64,000 nt of DNA from Mytilus edulis (Eukaryota; Mollusca; Bivalvia; Mytilida; Mytilidae), in NCBI RefSeq assembly GCF_963676685.1, contig NC_092354.1:74289335-74353334 (forward strand), written 5' to 3'. This document shows positions 22,123 to 33,263 of this stretch, in pieces (within the stretch, counting starts at the first letter, position 1; the number at the start of each line of letters is the position of its first letter). A model generated the notes under the pieces. That model saw only the letters and a list, made by a program, of their open reading frames with translations, had not been told where the DNA came from and did not search any database. Both the position numbers and the translations under genes were made by a program.

Positions 22123-22885
22123 AACCGGATTTTTGTGACAAAAATGTCGGTTATTGATTTGGGGATGTACGGCGGGCGGGCGGTCGGGCGGGCGGGCGGT
22201 CAAATGTTGTCCGTGCATTAACATGAACCGTTCAACCAAAGCTTTTAAAATTTTAATATGTTGTTTCTTACAACTAAATGAAGGTCAAGTTTAATAATGG
22301 CGATTTTGACTTTTACCGTTCAGGAGTTATGGTTCTTGAAAGATTGAAAAATGGAGTTTCCAGTCGTGTCCGTGCATTTACGCATGAAATGTTCTACCTA
22401 AGCTTCCCAAATTTTAATATGTTGTTACTGATGACAAAATCGAGGTCAAGTGCAATAATGACGATTTTGACTTTTACCGTTCAGGAGTTATGGTTCTTGA
22501 AAGATTGAAAAAATGGTGTTTCCAGTCGTGTCCGTGCATTTTCTCATGAACCATTCAACCAAAGCTTTTGAAATTTTTATATGTTGTTACTGATGGCACA
22601 TTAGAGGTCAAGTTCAATAATGACGATTTTGACTTTTACCGTTCAGGAGTTATGGTTCTTGAAAGATTGTGAAATGGCGTTTCCATTCACGTTGTTGCAT
22701 TTACTCATGAACCATTCAATCTTAGCTTTTCAAATTTTAAGATGTTGATACTGATGACAAAATGGAGGTCAAATTTGATATTAATGATTTTCACTTTTAC
22801 CATTCATCAGTAATGGTTCTTGTGATATTGCCAGGACACAAATAAATATTAATAAATCCGGTTTGCTGTCGTTGTGACAGCCTCT
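22123..22885 (+). mobile_element. Pearl/mgE-like (HINE) element with 160 bp core repeats
   Basis: A GGGCGGTCGGGCGGGC microsatellite at 22171-22200 is followed by four head-to-tail units of ~160 bp, each with TTGACTTTTACCGTTCAGGA and GTCCGTGCATT. The units start about 22211, 22371, 22530 and 22692, the last most diverged. Subterminal inverted repeats AACCGGATTT (22123) and AAATCCGGTT (22854) flank them, with a terminal hairpin GCTGTCGTTGTGACAGC at 22865-22881. Microsatellite plus core repeats plus terminal hairpin is the layout of bivalve pearl/CvE/mgE elements, regarded as non-autonomous Helentrons. Confidence 0.65.
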
Positions 22886-23034
22886 TGTTTTGAACTATAA
22901 TATAATTGGCCATATTTAGGATTTATAACAATGATAGTAAATTGCATATTTCTCGTAAACAATGAAATATTTATTAATATCGACGTTAAAATTTTAACAC
23001 AAATTGACAGCGATACGACGAAAATTTGAAGAAA

Positions 23035-23285
23035 CATGAATGTGTCCCTAGTACACGGATGCCTCATCTACACTATCATTTTCTATGTTAAGTGGACTAT
23101 GAAAATGGGAAAAAAACTGTAATTTGGCTTTAGAATCATAAAGATTATACCATAGGGAAAATGTGTACTAAGTTTCAATTTTATTTAACTTGAAGCTGGA
23201 CAAACGGACAAACAAACAGACGAACGGACGAACGTACGCACAGACCAGAAAAACATAATGCCAATAAATCGAGCATTAAAAACAT
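23035..23285 (+). repeat. Pearl/HINE-like family H3, short copy
   Basis: Contains TGTGTCCCTAGTACACGGAT, CACTATCATTTTCTATG, a GACGAACGGACGAACG microsatellite and CAGACCAGAAAAACATAATG. The longer copy is at 60735-61205; this one has a single core unit and a degraded 3' hairpin. Confidence 0.6.
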
Positions 23286-25038
23286 TAATAATACATACGA
23301 ATATTTGGTAATCGACCCCATGTGTATGGTTCCAGAGGAAGCAGATTAAAATCTTAATTTGTCTTGATATATGCAGGCGGAAACACTTTTGAAATAGAAC
23401 AAAAGAATCGAAGCTCTGTGTTTATCGAGAAAGCGATAGATGTTAACTGTAATGTTTGATATAGTAACAAAATTTTAAAAAGTTAATAGAAACAAATAAA
23501 ACGACTTTTCTTATTTTAAAAACACCATTTGCATATGTTTTCAATGTATCTATTACATAGTAATGCAAAACAATAAGATATCAAGTCGACGACATGGTTC
23601 TTATCGGGGCCTTTTATAGCTGACTATGCGGTATGGGCTTTGCTCATTGTTGAAGGCCTTACGGTTACCTATAGTTGTTATGTTTGTGTCATTTTGGTCT
23701 TTTCTGGATAGTTGTCTCATTGGCAATAATACCACATCTTCTTTTTTATATATAGTATCTAAAGTCGGATGTAGAAAATGCATAACCTCCGATTTTTTGT
23801 TATCACGGACGGAGAACATATCAATCTTTTAGTTCAGAAATTTTCGTGTCTGCCCTTCCATTATGTGAATCAAGAAAAAATTCCCCAAAACAGGTAACGA
23901 TTGTATCGAAAAGAGAAAAATCGAGTGCACCTTTTTATGTTAGTGCATGTTTGGGGTGTATATTTTGTCTTTAAAACGTACAAAGCAAGATATTTTATAT
24001 AGCATCTCGCTTCAGATTCTATCATTATTATATATCAAAGCTACAGGTTGACTTTAAAACGTAAAAAAATGACAGTACGAAAAGATGAAATATATGGGTC
24101 AAGTGAGATACCTATCTAATGAATCACAAAAACAGAGCAGGTGTGTTCGAATAGCTATTTTTTCTAAAAGTACTTGAGGACAGTCTTTTAATTTGGATAA
24201 TGAAAATGGATATCTTCGAAAAAATATGATTTTCTTGTGTGTGATAACTAGGGTTTATAATCTTCAACCACTGCAAATGTTTAGTCTGCCCTTCCAAGAA
24301 ATATTTAATTAGAATTTTTTTAAATGCTTAAGATTTTTCAAAAATTCTATCTGACATCCGAACAGACAATATTTTTAAGTTGAATCAATGCAGACAAGAT
24401 CATTTACTAATGCTCATTAGCTAGTAGATACATTTGTCTTTTAAAATATAACTGACATATAACGATCGATCGTAATGGTGCTATGTGGATAAATTTATCA
24501 GTTTTCAAGAGCAAAAATGGCAGAGCGTCATCCCCACAATGGCTTCCATTTCTACGATTGTGAGCATGAACTGGCGTAATGGGGAGATAATTTTAAAGAG
24601 GTAGAATCCTGACTGTATGAATAACATTTCTGTATATATACAAATTGACAACGTTCCGCCTTGTGATACGCTTTTCGTACAACACTATTTTAAGGATCTA
24701 CTTTGCTGGAGTTCACCTTCACTAGTTTATTCGAATGATATTTTCAAAATATTTCTGTTATTTTATTTGCACGACAAAATGAAAGACGATATCATATCAA
24801 TGGGTGTACATGCAATTTTTTGGCATTTTTAAAAATGTGTATTTATTATATGTCATTAAAAGGAATCCCAGAAACAAACAAAAATCTTTTGTCGAGCAGT
24901 TGAAGGCTGTGCACCCCATTTTTTTTTTATTATGCTTGTAAGGTGTCATTTTATCGCGCTTTTGTTGCATGTTTTCCCTTCCTGTTCATTTGCATGTCTT
25001 TTGGCAATCATTTGATACAAAAAGATAGCTATATAATT
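23286..25038. other. Non-coding interior between inverted repeats, with one M3 copy
   Basis: The block 23595-23755 is an M3 copy (GGGGCCTTTTATAGCTGACT ... ATAATACCACATCTTC). The rest, including the frames at 23626-23832 and 24617-24832, shows no recognisable protein. Confidence 0.5.
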
Positions 25039-25401
25039 ACGGATATTTCTTAGAATTGAGGGTCATCCTTTAAAAGTTACGGTCATCATTTACAAATTAC
25101 GGTCATCTTAATAGCAGTTACGGTCAGCCTTGTTATGAATCGCTGATTCTGTTACGGTCATCTCGATTGTGATTTACGGTCATCTTGGCGATTTTTTCAA
25201 ATCGAATTTCCCGTTTCATGCACATTTCTCAGAAGTTATTAGTGATTTCCGAGTGATTCTTTTATAAATTTACATCGTTTCAATGTATGATTTGTAAAGA
25301 AAATGATATAGAAACACTTTATACAGAAACTGACCTAATTTTTCATCCGACATCTTGGGATGACCGTGAATGCAGTTACGGTCATCAGCTTTACCCCAGT
25401 G
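25039..25401 (-). repeat. Long inverted repeat, right arm, with TTACGGTCATC array
   Basis: Reverse complement of 21626-22035, with inner end ACGGATATTTCTTAGAATT and outer end TTACCCCAGTG. It has about six units rather than eight, so the arms differ in length mainly by unit copy number. With the left arm it brackets ~3.0 kb. Confidence 0.8.
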
Positions 25402-25689
25402 ACTATACGGTCAGAGAAGTTGGAACTTTTCCATCAAGAGAAAATGACGTTCTGTTGAAAATGAATAAGATTTTATTAATTTGAAAAGCTCCAAAATCAA
25501 AGTTATCTAGATATATCCATCTGATGAATTACGCCTTTTTCGACTGATTTCTATAGTTCGTTCTTATGTTGTACTATGTTGTACTGTTAAACCATTGTCC
25601 CAGGTTAGGGGGAGGGTTGGGATCCCGCTAACATGTTTAACCCCGCCACATTATTTATGTATGTGCCTGTCCCAAGTCAGGAGCCTGTA

Positions 25690-25935
25690 ATTCAGTGTTT
25701 ATGTGTTACATATTTGTTTTTCGTTCATTTTTTTACATAAATAATGCCGTTAGTTTTCTTGTTTGAATTGTTTTACATTGTCTTATCGGGGCCTTTTATA
25801 GCTCACTATGCGGTATTGGCTTTGCTCATTGTTGAAGGCCGTACGGTGACCTATAGTTGTTAATGTCTGTGTCATTTGGTCTCTTGTGGATAGTTGTCTC
25901 ATTGGCAATCATACCACATCTTTTGTTCTATATAT
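25690..25935 (+). repeat. Dispersed repeat family M3, good copy
   Basis: Runs from TTACATATTTGTTTTTCG through GCGGTATTGGCTTTGCTCA and GAAGGCCGTACGGTGACC to CAATCATACCACATCTT. Related copies are at 23595-23755, 38235-38385 and 33555-33625 (plus), and at 26085-26220 and 39290-39560 (minus), with end fragments near 45541, 46275, 50510 and 56575. No terminal repeat or coding region seen. Confidence 0.7.
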
Positions 25936-26084
25936 ACTTGTTCTACACTTGATTTTGAATAAAGGCAACAGTAGTACTGTGTATCAATTATAGTTCGTTA
26001 TATGTCGATTTTATTTGGTATCGTTGGTACAGGTGAACGACAAATTTTTATTAAAGTTCAATGAAATAAAAATGTCTTTCATAT

Positions 26085-26220
26085 AAAAAAAAAAAAAAAA
26101 AAAAGAAAACGTGGTATGATTGCCAATGAGAGAGTTCTCCACAAAAGACCAAATGACACAAAAATAAACAACTATATATTGGTCACCGTTACATGTTGGC
26201 TAGGCGACGTAGAAGGCAAA
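26085..26220 (-). repeat. M3 repeat, minus-strand copy with A-run
   Basis: An A-run at 26085-26103 is followed by GTGGTATGATTGCCAATGAG and GACCAAATGACACA, the reverse complement of the M3 3' half. Confidence 0.6.
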
Positions 26221-26280
26221 CCACTATCTAGAACGTGATAAAGTGTTTTAGTAGGAATAGATTTATGTTCTTTAAAATTG

Positions 26281-26400
26281 AGAATATAAATTGGGAATAT
26301 GTCAAAGAGACAACAACCCGACCATAGAACAGACAACACCAGAAGGTCACAAACAGGTCTTCAATGCAGCGAAAAATTCCCGCACCCGGAGGCATCATGT
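26281..26400 (+). repeat. Dispersed repeat family M1
   Basis: GGGAATATGTCAAAGAGACA through GGTCTTCAATGCAGCG to CGCACCCGGAGG. This is the clearest M1 copy in the window. Confidence 0.6.
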
Positions 26401-26743
26401 TAAGCAGAATAATAATTAAGAATATCGGCAATATTTACAAAACAAAAAACATTAAATGACATACATTTTAACTGATTTAAATCAAATATTTTAATGATGT
26501 ATATAGCGATCATGTTTTGAAACCAGTCTAATATAACAATATGCAATTATAATTTGGACGATTGCAATATTGAATAGAGTCGCAATCCTCTTAAATTTGA
26601 TGAAATTTATTAACAGGTCAAGAACAAAGCTAGGTTAACAAGTAGATAATGTCTTTTGTCTCTATAGGCTACCCATTAACAATTTGATTTTAATGAAAAT
26701 GGTTAATAATTTGTTTACATTTTAATGTAGGTGCTGAAGGAAA

Positions 26744-26962
26744 ATGATGAACAAGAAACATATGAAGAGAATTGCGGTGCCAGTCATTATTTTAGCTGTA
26801 TTGATCATTTTCATGTCCGTTGTTAAGGATTCAAGACATACTAGATCGAGAAGATCTGTTGAAGGTGATTTGCATTTGATGGAAACAATAGCAGGTGCCA
26901 GAAACCACCTATCTATCCAATTGAATAAGGCGAGACAAGTTATAGGAAGAATGGATTGCGAG
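26744..26962 (+). CDS. Gene A exon 1: cytoplasmic tail, signal anchor and stem of methyltransferase-like protein
   Basis: 73 codons from ATG 26744 to a GT donor at 26963 (GATTGCGAG/GTAAGA). The exon appears to begin at 26731, after the acceptor TTTTAATGTAG, so an upstream 5' UTR exon is expected. The product starts with a short basic segment (MMNKKHMKR) and then a ~18-residue hydrophobic helix (IAVPVIILAVLIIFMSVV). A polar stem follows, ending LSIQLNKARQVIGRMDCE. A basic N-terminus before a single helix fits a type II signal anchor, placing the catalytic domain in the Golgi/ER lumen or outside; this is inference. It joins in phase 0 to exon 2 at 29391, giving 280 residues. Gene B exon 1 has the same size, ATG context, phase and C-terminal motif. 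Confidence 0.8.
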
Positions 26963-26984
26963 GTAAGACAATAAAGGGAAAGGG

Positions 26985-27250
26985 CCTCGGTGGTAACGTG
27001 TCTAAGTAGCTACTACAGTAATCACTAACCAGTAAACACTGAGATTGTGAGTTCGAAACCCACTCGTGTCGGTGAACTCGACTCCAATCTTAATTGACTA
27101 GGATTGTCAGTTTTCCTATCCAAGGTCTGTGGTTTTCTTCGGGCACTCCGGCTTCTTCCACCAATAAAAACTAGCCTTCACGAAATAGTTTAATTGTGGT
27201 GATAACAAATAGCGTTAAATACCAAAAACTAAATCAATAAAAGGCAAGTC
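26985..27250 (+). mobile_element. tRNA-derived SINE in intron of gene A
   Basis: The 5' part GGGCCTCGGTGGTAACGTGT has A-box character, and GTGAGTTCGAAACCCACTCG carries a canonical B box (GTTCGAAACC), forming an RNA polymerase III type 2 promoter. The body includes GGCACTCCGGCTTCTTCCAC and CCAATAAAAACTAGCC, and the tail is AAATCAATAAA. I recognise the 3' body from memory as shared by many mollusc SINEs. It is not a functional tRNA gene: no acceptor-stem pairing was found. Confidence 0.75.
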
Positions 27251-27334
27251 TGAAAGAGATTGAGGTTATGATGAAAGTGTACAGTACATTTTTTTATCTA
27301 TCAAACAGTGTTCCTTTTCTTTCCTTTTTGTGTG

Positions 27335-27590
27335 AATATTAATTCGGAGGCGAAAGATACCGGAAGAACATTCAAAATCATCAGTCGAAAATAAACTGAA
27401 AACGCTTTGATTAAAAAAGACAAAGACCAAAAGACTAATATAATAAACCAAACATATACAAGTAGATACATTTTACCTAGCAAGAATGACCCCAACAAAA
27501 CGTAGGGGTTATCTTATGTGCCCTGGAAGGATAATAAGAAACTGGTCCTCATGTGGCACCCGTCGTGTTGCAGCTACCACATTGTTAATT
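27335..27590 (-). repeat. Dispersed repeat family M2, reverse orientation
   Basis: AAGATACCGGAAGAACATTC, CGAAAATAAACTGAAAACGC, GACCCCAACAAAACGTAGG and GTGGCACCCGTCGTGTTGC. Opposite in sense to 600-825. Confidence 0.6.
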
Positions 27591-27668
27591 TTTTTATTTG
27601 AATATTTTAATAAGACACACATTTATGGTTTTTATATCTTCGATGTTAATTTTTTTAATTTTTGACAG

Positions 27669-27707
27669 GCTCCTTGGACAAGTGGAATCGACAAATGGTT
27701 TAAATAA
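27669..27707 (+). other. Candidate alternative terminal exon of gene A
   Basis: After a T-rich tract, TTTTTGACAG is followed in phase 0 with exon 1 by 12 open codons (APWTSGIDKWFK) and TAA. AATAAA occurs within a few bases downstream. If used, exon 1 would end here and give an ~85-residue membrane protein without the methyltransferase domain. No counterpart was recognised in gene B. It could equally be chance. Confidence 0.25.
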
Positions 27708-28253
27708 TAAAAGTGTGCACAATTAAAGACCAAATGTATAGCGATTCATTCTAATCAAATCAAAGTTTTATTTATTGTTGATACATTGTAAACAAAGTAA
27801 CACAAGCTCTTTCCTGTATTTAACAAAACAAATTTACCGTATTTTTTCACTACAGAAATGCCAAATTACCGGACAATAATTAAAATTTGACAATATAAAT
27901 CACGTTCCTATGCCAATAGTAAAGGTAACAAAAGAAGACATAAACAGAAAAATCCATATACGGGCAAAACATCTATATCTAAATAGAAAAATCAAATTAA
28001 GAATAATACATAAACCAACGTCATTGTTTTCATTATTACTCATTGATACAATAACTTCAAACCCAATCATAATTAACCATATAGTAGCCCATACAAGCAG
28101 ATCTTTAATATAAAAAAAAAACATGAAATCCTATTGAAATGACCAAAGGAAATGACCGGGTTTCCGTTAATGAGATACCAACAAAACAGCACAAATCATA
28201 TGCAATTGTTTTAACAAATATCTTTAAACCATCTCATCAGTCCGTAAGGTTGT

Positions 28254-29035
28254 GACGCAACGTTAGATATTGCTACCATCTAGTGTAACAGAAAAATAAC
28301 ATTAAATTGGAAACACGCACTATTAATGTTTTCCTTATTGGGCAAATGCAAAGTATAACACACATATATAAATGCTGTGTGATTCCAATCCAATATGATT
28401 TTATAATTTAAGTAGGATATCAGATTTTACTGTCATTAATTTTGTGGAATATTTCTGCATTATATATTCAACACGAATATGATTTCATTAAAGCTGTGGT
28501 ACAAGAGACAATACAATGGCATATATAGTTATGATACTGAAGTTTTTCTTTCTTTATGATGGTCTTATAGATGTGCATTCTTTGTAATATTTGTGCATCA
28601 TTTCGTTTTGTTGAAAGCAGGATATTTACAGTAAGCGGACGAAGGGACCTACGAATGCAGTTCATGCAATCCCTAGCATATGGATATTACGCTTGTTGCG
28701 ACGTCAAATAATTTAACGGACAAAATTGCAAGACATTTTCATTAATTCGTATTTTTCATAGATAACCTGTAATCTTAATACAATTTGGTGTATCAATTAC
28801 AGCTTTGAAAATACTTTTTATCAGTATAGTTTTCAAAGACGAAAATTAGTCTTCACGAAATCCACTCTCTGTTTTTTGGCCGTAAAAGTTTTGTGAAGGC
28901 ATGAAAGTTTAAGAAGCAATCTTTATTTTCCTATATTATTTGACATATTTATTTCAGCATATCTAAGGAAATTTTCCCGTCAAATAACTACTTAACGCTA
29001 TTTTTCATGGTAATAGCAATATCTAACGTTGCGTC
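28254..29035. repeat. Inverted-repeat-bounded segment in gene A intron
   Basis: GACGCAACGTTAGATATTGC plus TACCA at 28254-28278 is matched in reverse by TGGTAATAGCAATATCTAAC plus GTTGCGTC at 29008-29035. The ~780 bp unit is AT-rich and non-coding, consistent with a MITE-like insertion. TSD not established. Confidence 0.6.
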
Positions 29036-29224
29036 TGTGTTAACGTCTGGCTGTACGTCTTCTTATTTATTTTTCTGACGGTCTTTGCAATAGTACATTC
29101 GTCAAACAAATGGTTTCGTCATAGTAATCAGAGAAACAATAGAAAACAGTGTCCTTATATTTGGTCAGCATCTCCACTGTAATGATCTGTGACTTTTTAC
29201 CGTCAGTGATTAAATTGAAAATGG

Positions 29225-29310
29225 AAACGGGTATATGTCAAAAACCCGAACAAAGATAGGTCTTTAATGCAGCGACAAAGATGAAATTCACGCATCCGGT
29301 GGCGTGCTTC
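29225..29310 (+). repeat. M1 repeat fragment
   Basis: TATATGTCAAAAACCCGAAC, GGTCTTTAATGCAGCGAC and CACGCATCCGGTGGCG match the M1 family with an internal deletion. It lies just upstream of gene A exon 2. Confidence 0.45.
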
Positions 29311-29390
29311 GGCTGGCCCAGAAACAAAAAAAGAATACTAGGTCAGTGATGATGGACGTCATACTAAACAATGCTTGTTCACTTTTTTAG

Positions 29391-30014
29391 ATGTCGAAAG
29401 GTTTGACCAATACACATGGTGGGTGGTGTAAAACTGCCAGCACAGAAGAGGGAGGTCAACACGTAACAGACATGTCATTAATTCCTCATCTATCCTTTCT
29501 ACTCAAAGAAAAAACTGTTGCTAGTTTTGGTGATGGTCAAGGAGCATATAAGACAGAAATAATGAAATTGGGGCAAGTTAAATTGTTTGACGCTTTTGAT
29601 GGTGCTCCATATTCGGAGGACAATAGCAACGGTAATGTGAACTTTTTAGATCTAACAATACCACAGTACGGAATTCCACTTTACGACTGGATCATTTCGT
29701 TAGAAGTGGCAGAACATATCCCGAAAGAATTTGAGTCGATCTATTTGGATAATTTATTCAGGCATGCAAAAGAAGGAATTATTATGAGTTGGGCTGCACC
29801 AGGCCAAGTTGGTCTTCAACATGTCAACACTCAACCATTAACATACGTTATCAATGTTATGAAGAAAAACGGCTTCGCAAGAGATGAAAGCTTGTCTAAC
29901 AAATTACAGGTCTCCTCAAGTTTAAAATGGATTCGCTCCAACATTAATGTGTACATAAGAAAAAACTATTCTGGCTTTGATTCTGAAAGACGCCTTGTTC
30001 AATGGTTCATTTAA
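29391..30014 (+). CDS. Gene A exon 2: class I methyltransferase-like domain
   Basis: 207 codons plus TAA, preceded by the acceptor CACTTTTTTAG; the first codon happens to be ATG but follows the splice site. The domain begins GGWCKTASTEEGGQHVTD. Its motif I-like glycine loop VASFGDGQGAY should bind S-adenosylmethionine. It continues with LFDAFDGAPY, a strand/turn LYDWIISLEVAEHIP, and IIMSWAAPGQVGLQHVNTQ. This pattern recurs in an animal family of membrane-anchored methyltransferase-like proteins; the substrate is unknown. With exon 1 the product is 280 residues. The paralogue at 59645-60268 is similar throughout. Residues 28-207 and about 151-207 recur as pseudogene copies at 48050-48592 and 48593-48762. 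Confidence 0.85.
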   Translation: MSKGLTNTHGGWCKTASTEEGGQHVTDMSLIPHLSFLLKEKTVASFGDGQGAYKTEIMKLGQVKLFDAFDGAPYSEDNSNGNVNFLDLTIPQYGIPLYDWIISLEVAEHIPKEFESIYLDNLFRHAKEGIIMSWAAPGQVGLQHVNTQPLTYVINVMKKNGFARDESLSNKLQVSSSLKWIRSNINVYIRKNYSGFDSERRLVQWFI

Positions 30015-31658
30015 TGTATATGGATAGGGCTGGTTTTACTGTATTTTCCTGCCATTTTGATAATTGTGTTTTTACTTTTTTCAAGTACACATTATTTTGT
30101 AAATTGTTGATTGCCGATGTATTTGTATTTATTTAGTTTCGCGTAATTATCAAAAAATGTGAAACCATAGAAAACGTACCAAAATTTTTAACAGGTTGAA
30201 ATACTTACTATAAAATTTGTTTATTTTTTTACAATGGACACAATACATATTATTTATTCATCTAAATAGTTTGTTAGACATATGCTACCATCGATTAAGT
30301 TAAAGTTTCATAAAAAATGCAACATTAGGTATGTTGCGTGCATTCATTTTTAAAGCATTCGTCATCTAACATCCCAATTTCTGCTATCGTACTTTCGTCT
30401 CTAACCCCAGCAAACACCTAAACCCCAATACACCAAACCGGTGCTAGATAAGAGCCACCCATGGAATTGAAGCCATGAAAAACTGGTTGTTGAGAACGTC
30501 CTTTAGTAAGATTACATTTTTGATAGTTGAGTGATTTCCCGGCCAAAGGCCAAAATTTGATTAACAGTTTAACAATTATAACTATTTTACATTAGTACAG
30601 GTTCCAAGAAATGTGTTATTGAAACCTACAATATGACAGTACACCAATCAGATAAAACCATTTAAAATTGTTACTTTGGTTGTAACATATGTTGAAGGTC
30701 AACATAGTCCCACATATGACCATACCACTACATGGAGAAACCTGACAGAATAAAGATCTTATATATAAATCAACTATATAGTCAGTAATCTATGTATGAT
30801 TGATAAGGATGATTACAGCGATTGTAATTTCGACTTGACAATGACACTTTTATTTATTGTTTGTCATAAAAACTAACTTTTTAACATTGAACATTGACAC
30901 AAGTACTACAATTTTAAATGCTACATTTAACTGTCATATCATTGTACTGAATCAGATCTAAAGGCGTGATATTCCCCCTCTACCGATCGTGCTACTTAGT
31001 GGATAAAGACGACTATATTGTGGAAATGTTTCAACATTTTAGATCTGCCGTTTAATGCTTTAACGATAGTTTAGTTAGAAACCAGTGTGGAATATTTCAC
31101 ACATATTCAGGAAGACACTACATTGATTATATACTGCGATTTTTAAATATACCATCCAGGACACAAGTGTTGTTTTTAAGCTTTTTGTTAACAATGATCC
31201 ACACAGACTTGTGATGAATCAAATCCAATTCTTGATATAATACTTTATTGGTAATGATAAATGTAACTGTTTCTACAAAATTCAAATACGACATATTTTT
31301 GTCTCTCATCTATGATACAGTAATTTCAGCATTATGTTAGCCAATTCAAAAACACACAATGAATATTTTGAACTGATCATTCATACCAGTTAACGGCGGA
31401 TAAACATGAAGACGTGTTGCTTATCCTGTTTATACAAGTATCTCCACCATGGGGACGTAACTCGAAGTTCAGTATTTTTGTGCTTTGACTGTTTTCAATA
31501 TATGAGGCAAATTTAAATGTCTCCGTGTAAACCTTTATTTAACATGTTTAAGTTCATTAAGACAGATACATTCAACATTTAAAAATCAACAAGAAAAATG
31601 CCTGTGGTTGTACGTCGCTTTCACAACTACCAAATTGAATCGTTTAATCTGACTGCTA
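29472..31658 (+). repeat. Segmental duplication, source copy (copy 1)
   Basis: From inside gene A exon 2 through ~1.64 kb of 3' flank this is almost identical to copy 2 (46222-48592, reversed) and, from 29841, to copy 3 (48589-50593). The one difference I noted is a C here and in copy 3 (GATTACAGCGATT) against a T in copy 2. Homology ends at the TA at 31657-31658. The only sizeable frame, 31309-31127 on the minus strand, recurs in all copies but has no recognisable domain. Confidence 0.9.
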
Positions 31659-31900
31659 CACAGCAAAAATTGCATACCCGTTTTTCATGCGTAAAACAGG
31701 CGTTTTACGTATGTTATAAAACGTACGTAAAACGCATATTGAGGACCACGCATGTAAAACGCCCGTTTGAAACGTATGAATTACGTATGTTAAACGCACG
31801 TAATACGTGTGTGAACGTTAAACGTGCGTTAAATTTGTACGTATAACGCCCGTTTTACGTGTAAACGCACGTTAAACGCCTGTTAATTTCTAACAAATCA
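31659..31900. mobile_element. MITE-like element end with CGTAAAACG arrays
   Basis: Begins CACAGCAAAAATTGCA directly after a TA, then many variants of ACGTAAAACGC / GCGTTTTACGT in both orientations. The same type of end in reverse (TGCACTTTTTGCTGTG followed by TA) lies at 46206-46223. Its own right end is not clear, as the sequence grades into the next tandem repeat. Confidence 0.6.
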
Positions 31901-31903
31901 TGC

Positions 31904-32150
31904 GTTTTACGTATGGTTTTTTATGTCCTCAACACCCGTTTTACGTATGTTTTTTTATGTCCTCAACACCCGTTTTACATATGTTTTTTTGTCCTCCAAC
32001 ACCTGTTTTATGTATGTTTTTTCTTTCTCTGCAACAACTATTTATACATGTTTTTGTAGTCTTCAAAACCTGTTTTACATGGGTTTTTTTTCCACAGCAC
32101 CCATAATATGTATGTTCTTGTTTTTTTTTTTGCATCTACACCAGTTTAAT
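31904..32150 (+). repeat. Tandem repeat, ~40 bp unit, about six copies
   Basis: CACCCGTTTTACGTATG followed by a T-run, then ATGTCCTCAA, repeats with progressive decay to the right (CACCTGTTTTATGTATG, AAACCTGTTTTACATGG). The overlapping open frames reflect this periodicity and are not genes. Confidence 0.75.
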
Positions 32151-33167
32151 GAAAGTTTTTTTTTTGTATGGGGTAACGCATCATCTGTTTAACATTTTTT
32201 GTTGTCCACAACATCCAAAAAAATTCCAAACACATTATATATATGATTTTTTGGAGTTTTTTTTTCTGGTTGGTATAAATGGATAAACCATAGATATTTG
32301 TCTTTTCTTACGTAAACACTAACAATTTGATTCTTTTACATATCTTCATACATGTATGTATATAAATCAATGAGTATATCCTTGTAGTATTTAGTTGGAA
32401 ATCAAAATGACAACATTTAAATATGATAGTGTTGTCTGTCCTTTTCAACCTTTGCCTCCCTTCCAGAACTGTTTTTGGCAAGGCATACATTTACTGTGCG
32501 CTATATATCTTACAATTAGAATTGAAGCACAATATTTTATGACAGCCTATACAAATGATCTACATCCATGAAAAAACCCTCATAAGAAAGATTATCAATT
32601 ACCATTTAGAATGGACTATTTGCCTTAAACATGTTAAAGATGTCTTTTGGTCTTTATGCTGGTTTAATTGATGTATACGCAATATCTCCTTTTTTATATT
32701 GAAAAGAATTGGTTATACTCAAGCCAATGTGAAGAAGAAAAGGTACATGTATTAAGGATTAGACATCATCTTTTTCTGTTGGTCAATGGAATTTTTTTTC
32801 ACTACAATTGTGATTTGAATTGATTGTTGGTTCTTGGTTGGTTGGTTCTATGATAGAATTTGCAAAAAGACCTAAAAATATGATGGTCATATAAATACTA
32901 CAAATTTGGTTATTTCAATTCTATTTATTTAACAACTGCATTTATTTTGGGACCCGATATTCACAATCATACAAAATGTGTGTACCATAGTTCTTATTTC
33001 ATTAGCATTATGTGGTATTTAAATGTACTTGTGGTTGACATATATACACTCCAAGTTTACTCTGCCTTGCTCTTGGTCTCACAAAACTGTTTAACTAGTA
33101 CTGTTAGTATTATTTAAACTGTTCTCCTGTTTACAATATTATAATTTTTGCACATGAATTCCTTCAT
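32151..33167. other. AT-rich non-coding DNA downstream of minus-strand gene C
   Basis: No exon or repeat recognised. It probably includes the 3' UTR of the minus-strand gene next to 33168. Confidence 0.35.
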
Positions 33168-33263
33168 TTACTTGAACTTCTCCTTGTAAGATTCCAAGGT
33201 CATGATGATATAATCCTGTTGTTCATAATCAACAATCCATCCTTCGAAAGATTTCTTCAGCAG
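33168..33263 (-). CDS. Gene C last coding exon (unrecognised host gene)
   Basis: On the minus strand, TTTTTACATTACAG is followed by 31 codons and TAA. The peptide starts LLKKSFEGWIVDYEQQD and ends ESYKEKFK. It is non-repetitive and charged, with normal coding character and phase 0, matching the donor at 38604. No family recognised. Joined to 38605-38639 and 44519-44669 it gives at least 93 residues. The evidence is phase compatibility of three exons with consensus splice sites; an RNA alignment would settle it. Confidence 0.55.
   Translation of the reverse strand: MLKKSFEGWIVDYEQQDYIIMTLESYKEKFK

Noticed and set aside
26985-27070. tRNA gene
   Set aside because: A- and B-box-like sequences are present but no acceptor or anticodon stem forms; it is a SINE head.
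31127-31309. 60-residue minus-strand frame repeated three times in the window
   Set aside because: The repetition is explained by the segmental duplication, and the frame has no domain or splice support.
31900-32192. Repetitive hydrophobic peptides in two overlapping frames
   Set aside because: They are translations of a ~40 bp T-rich tandem repeat.
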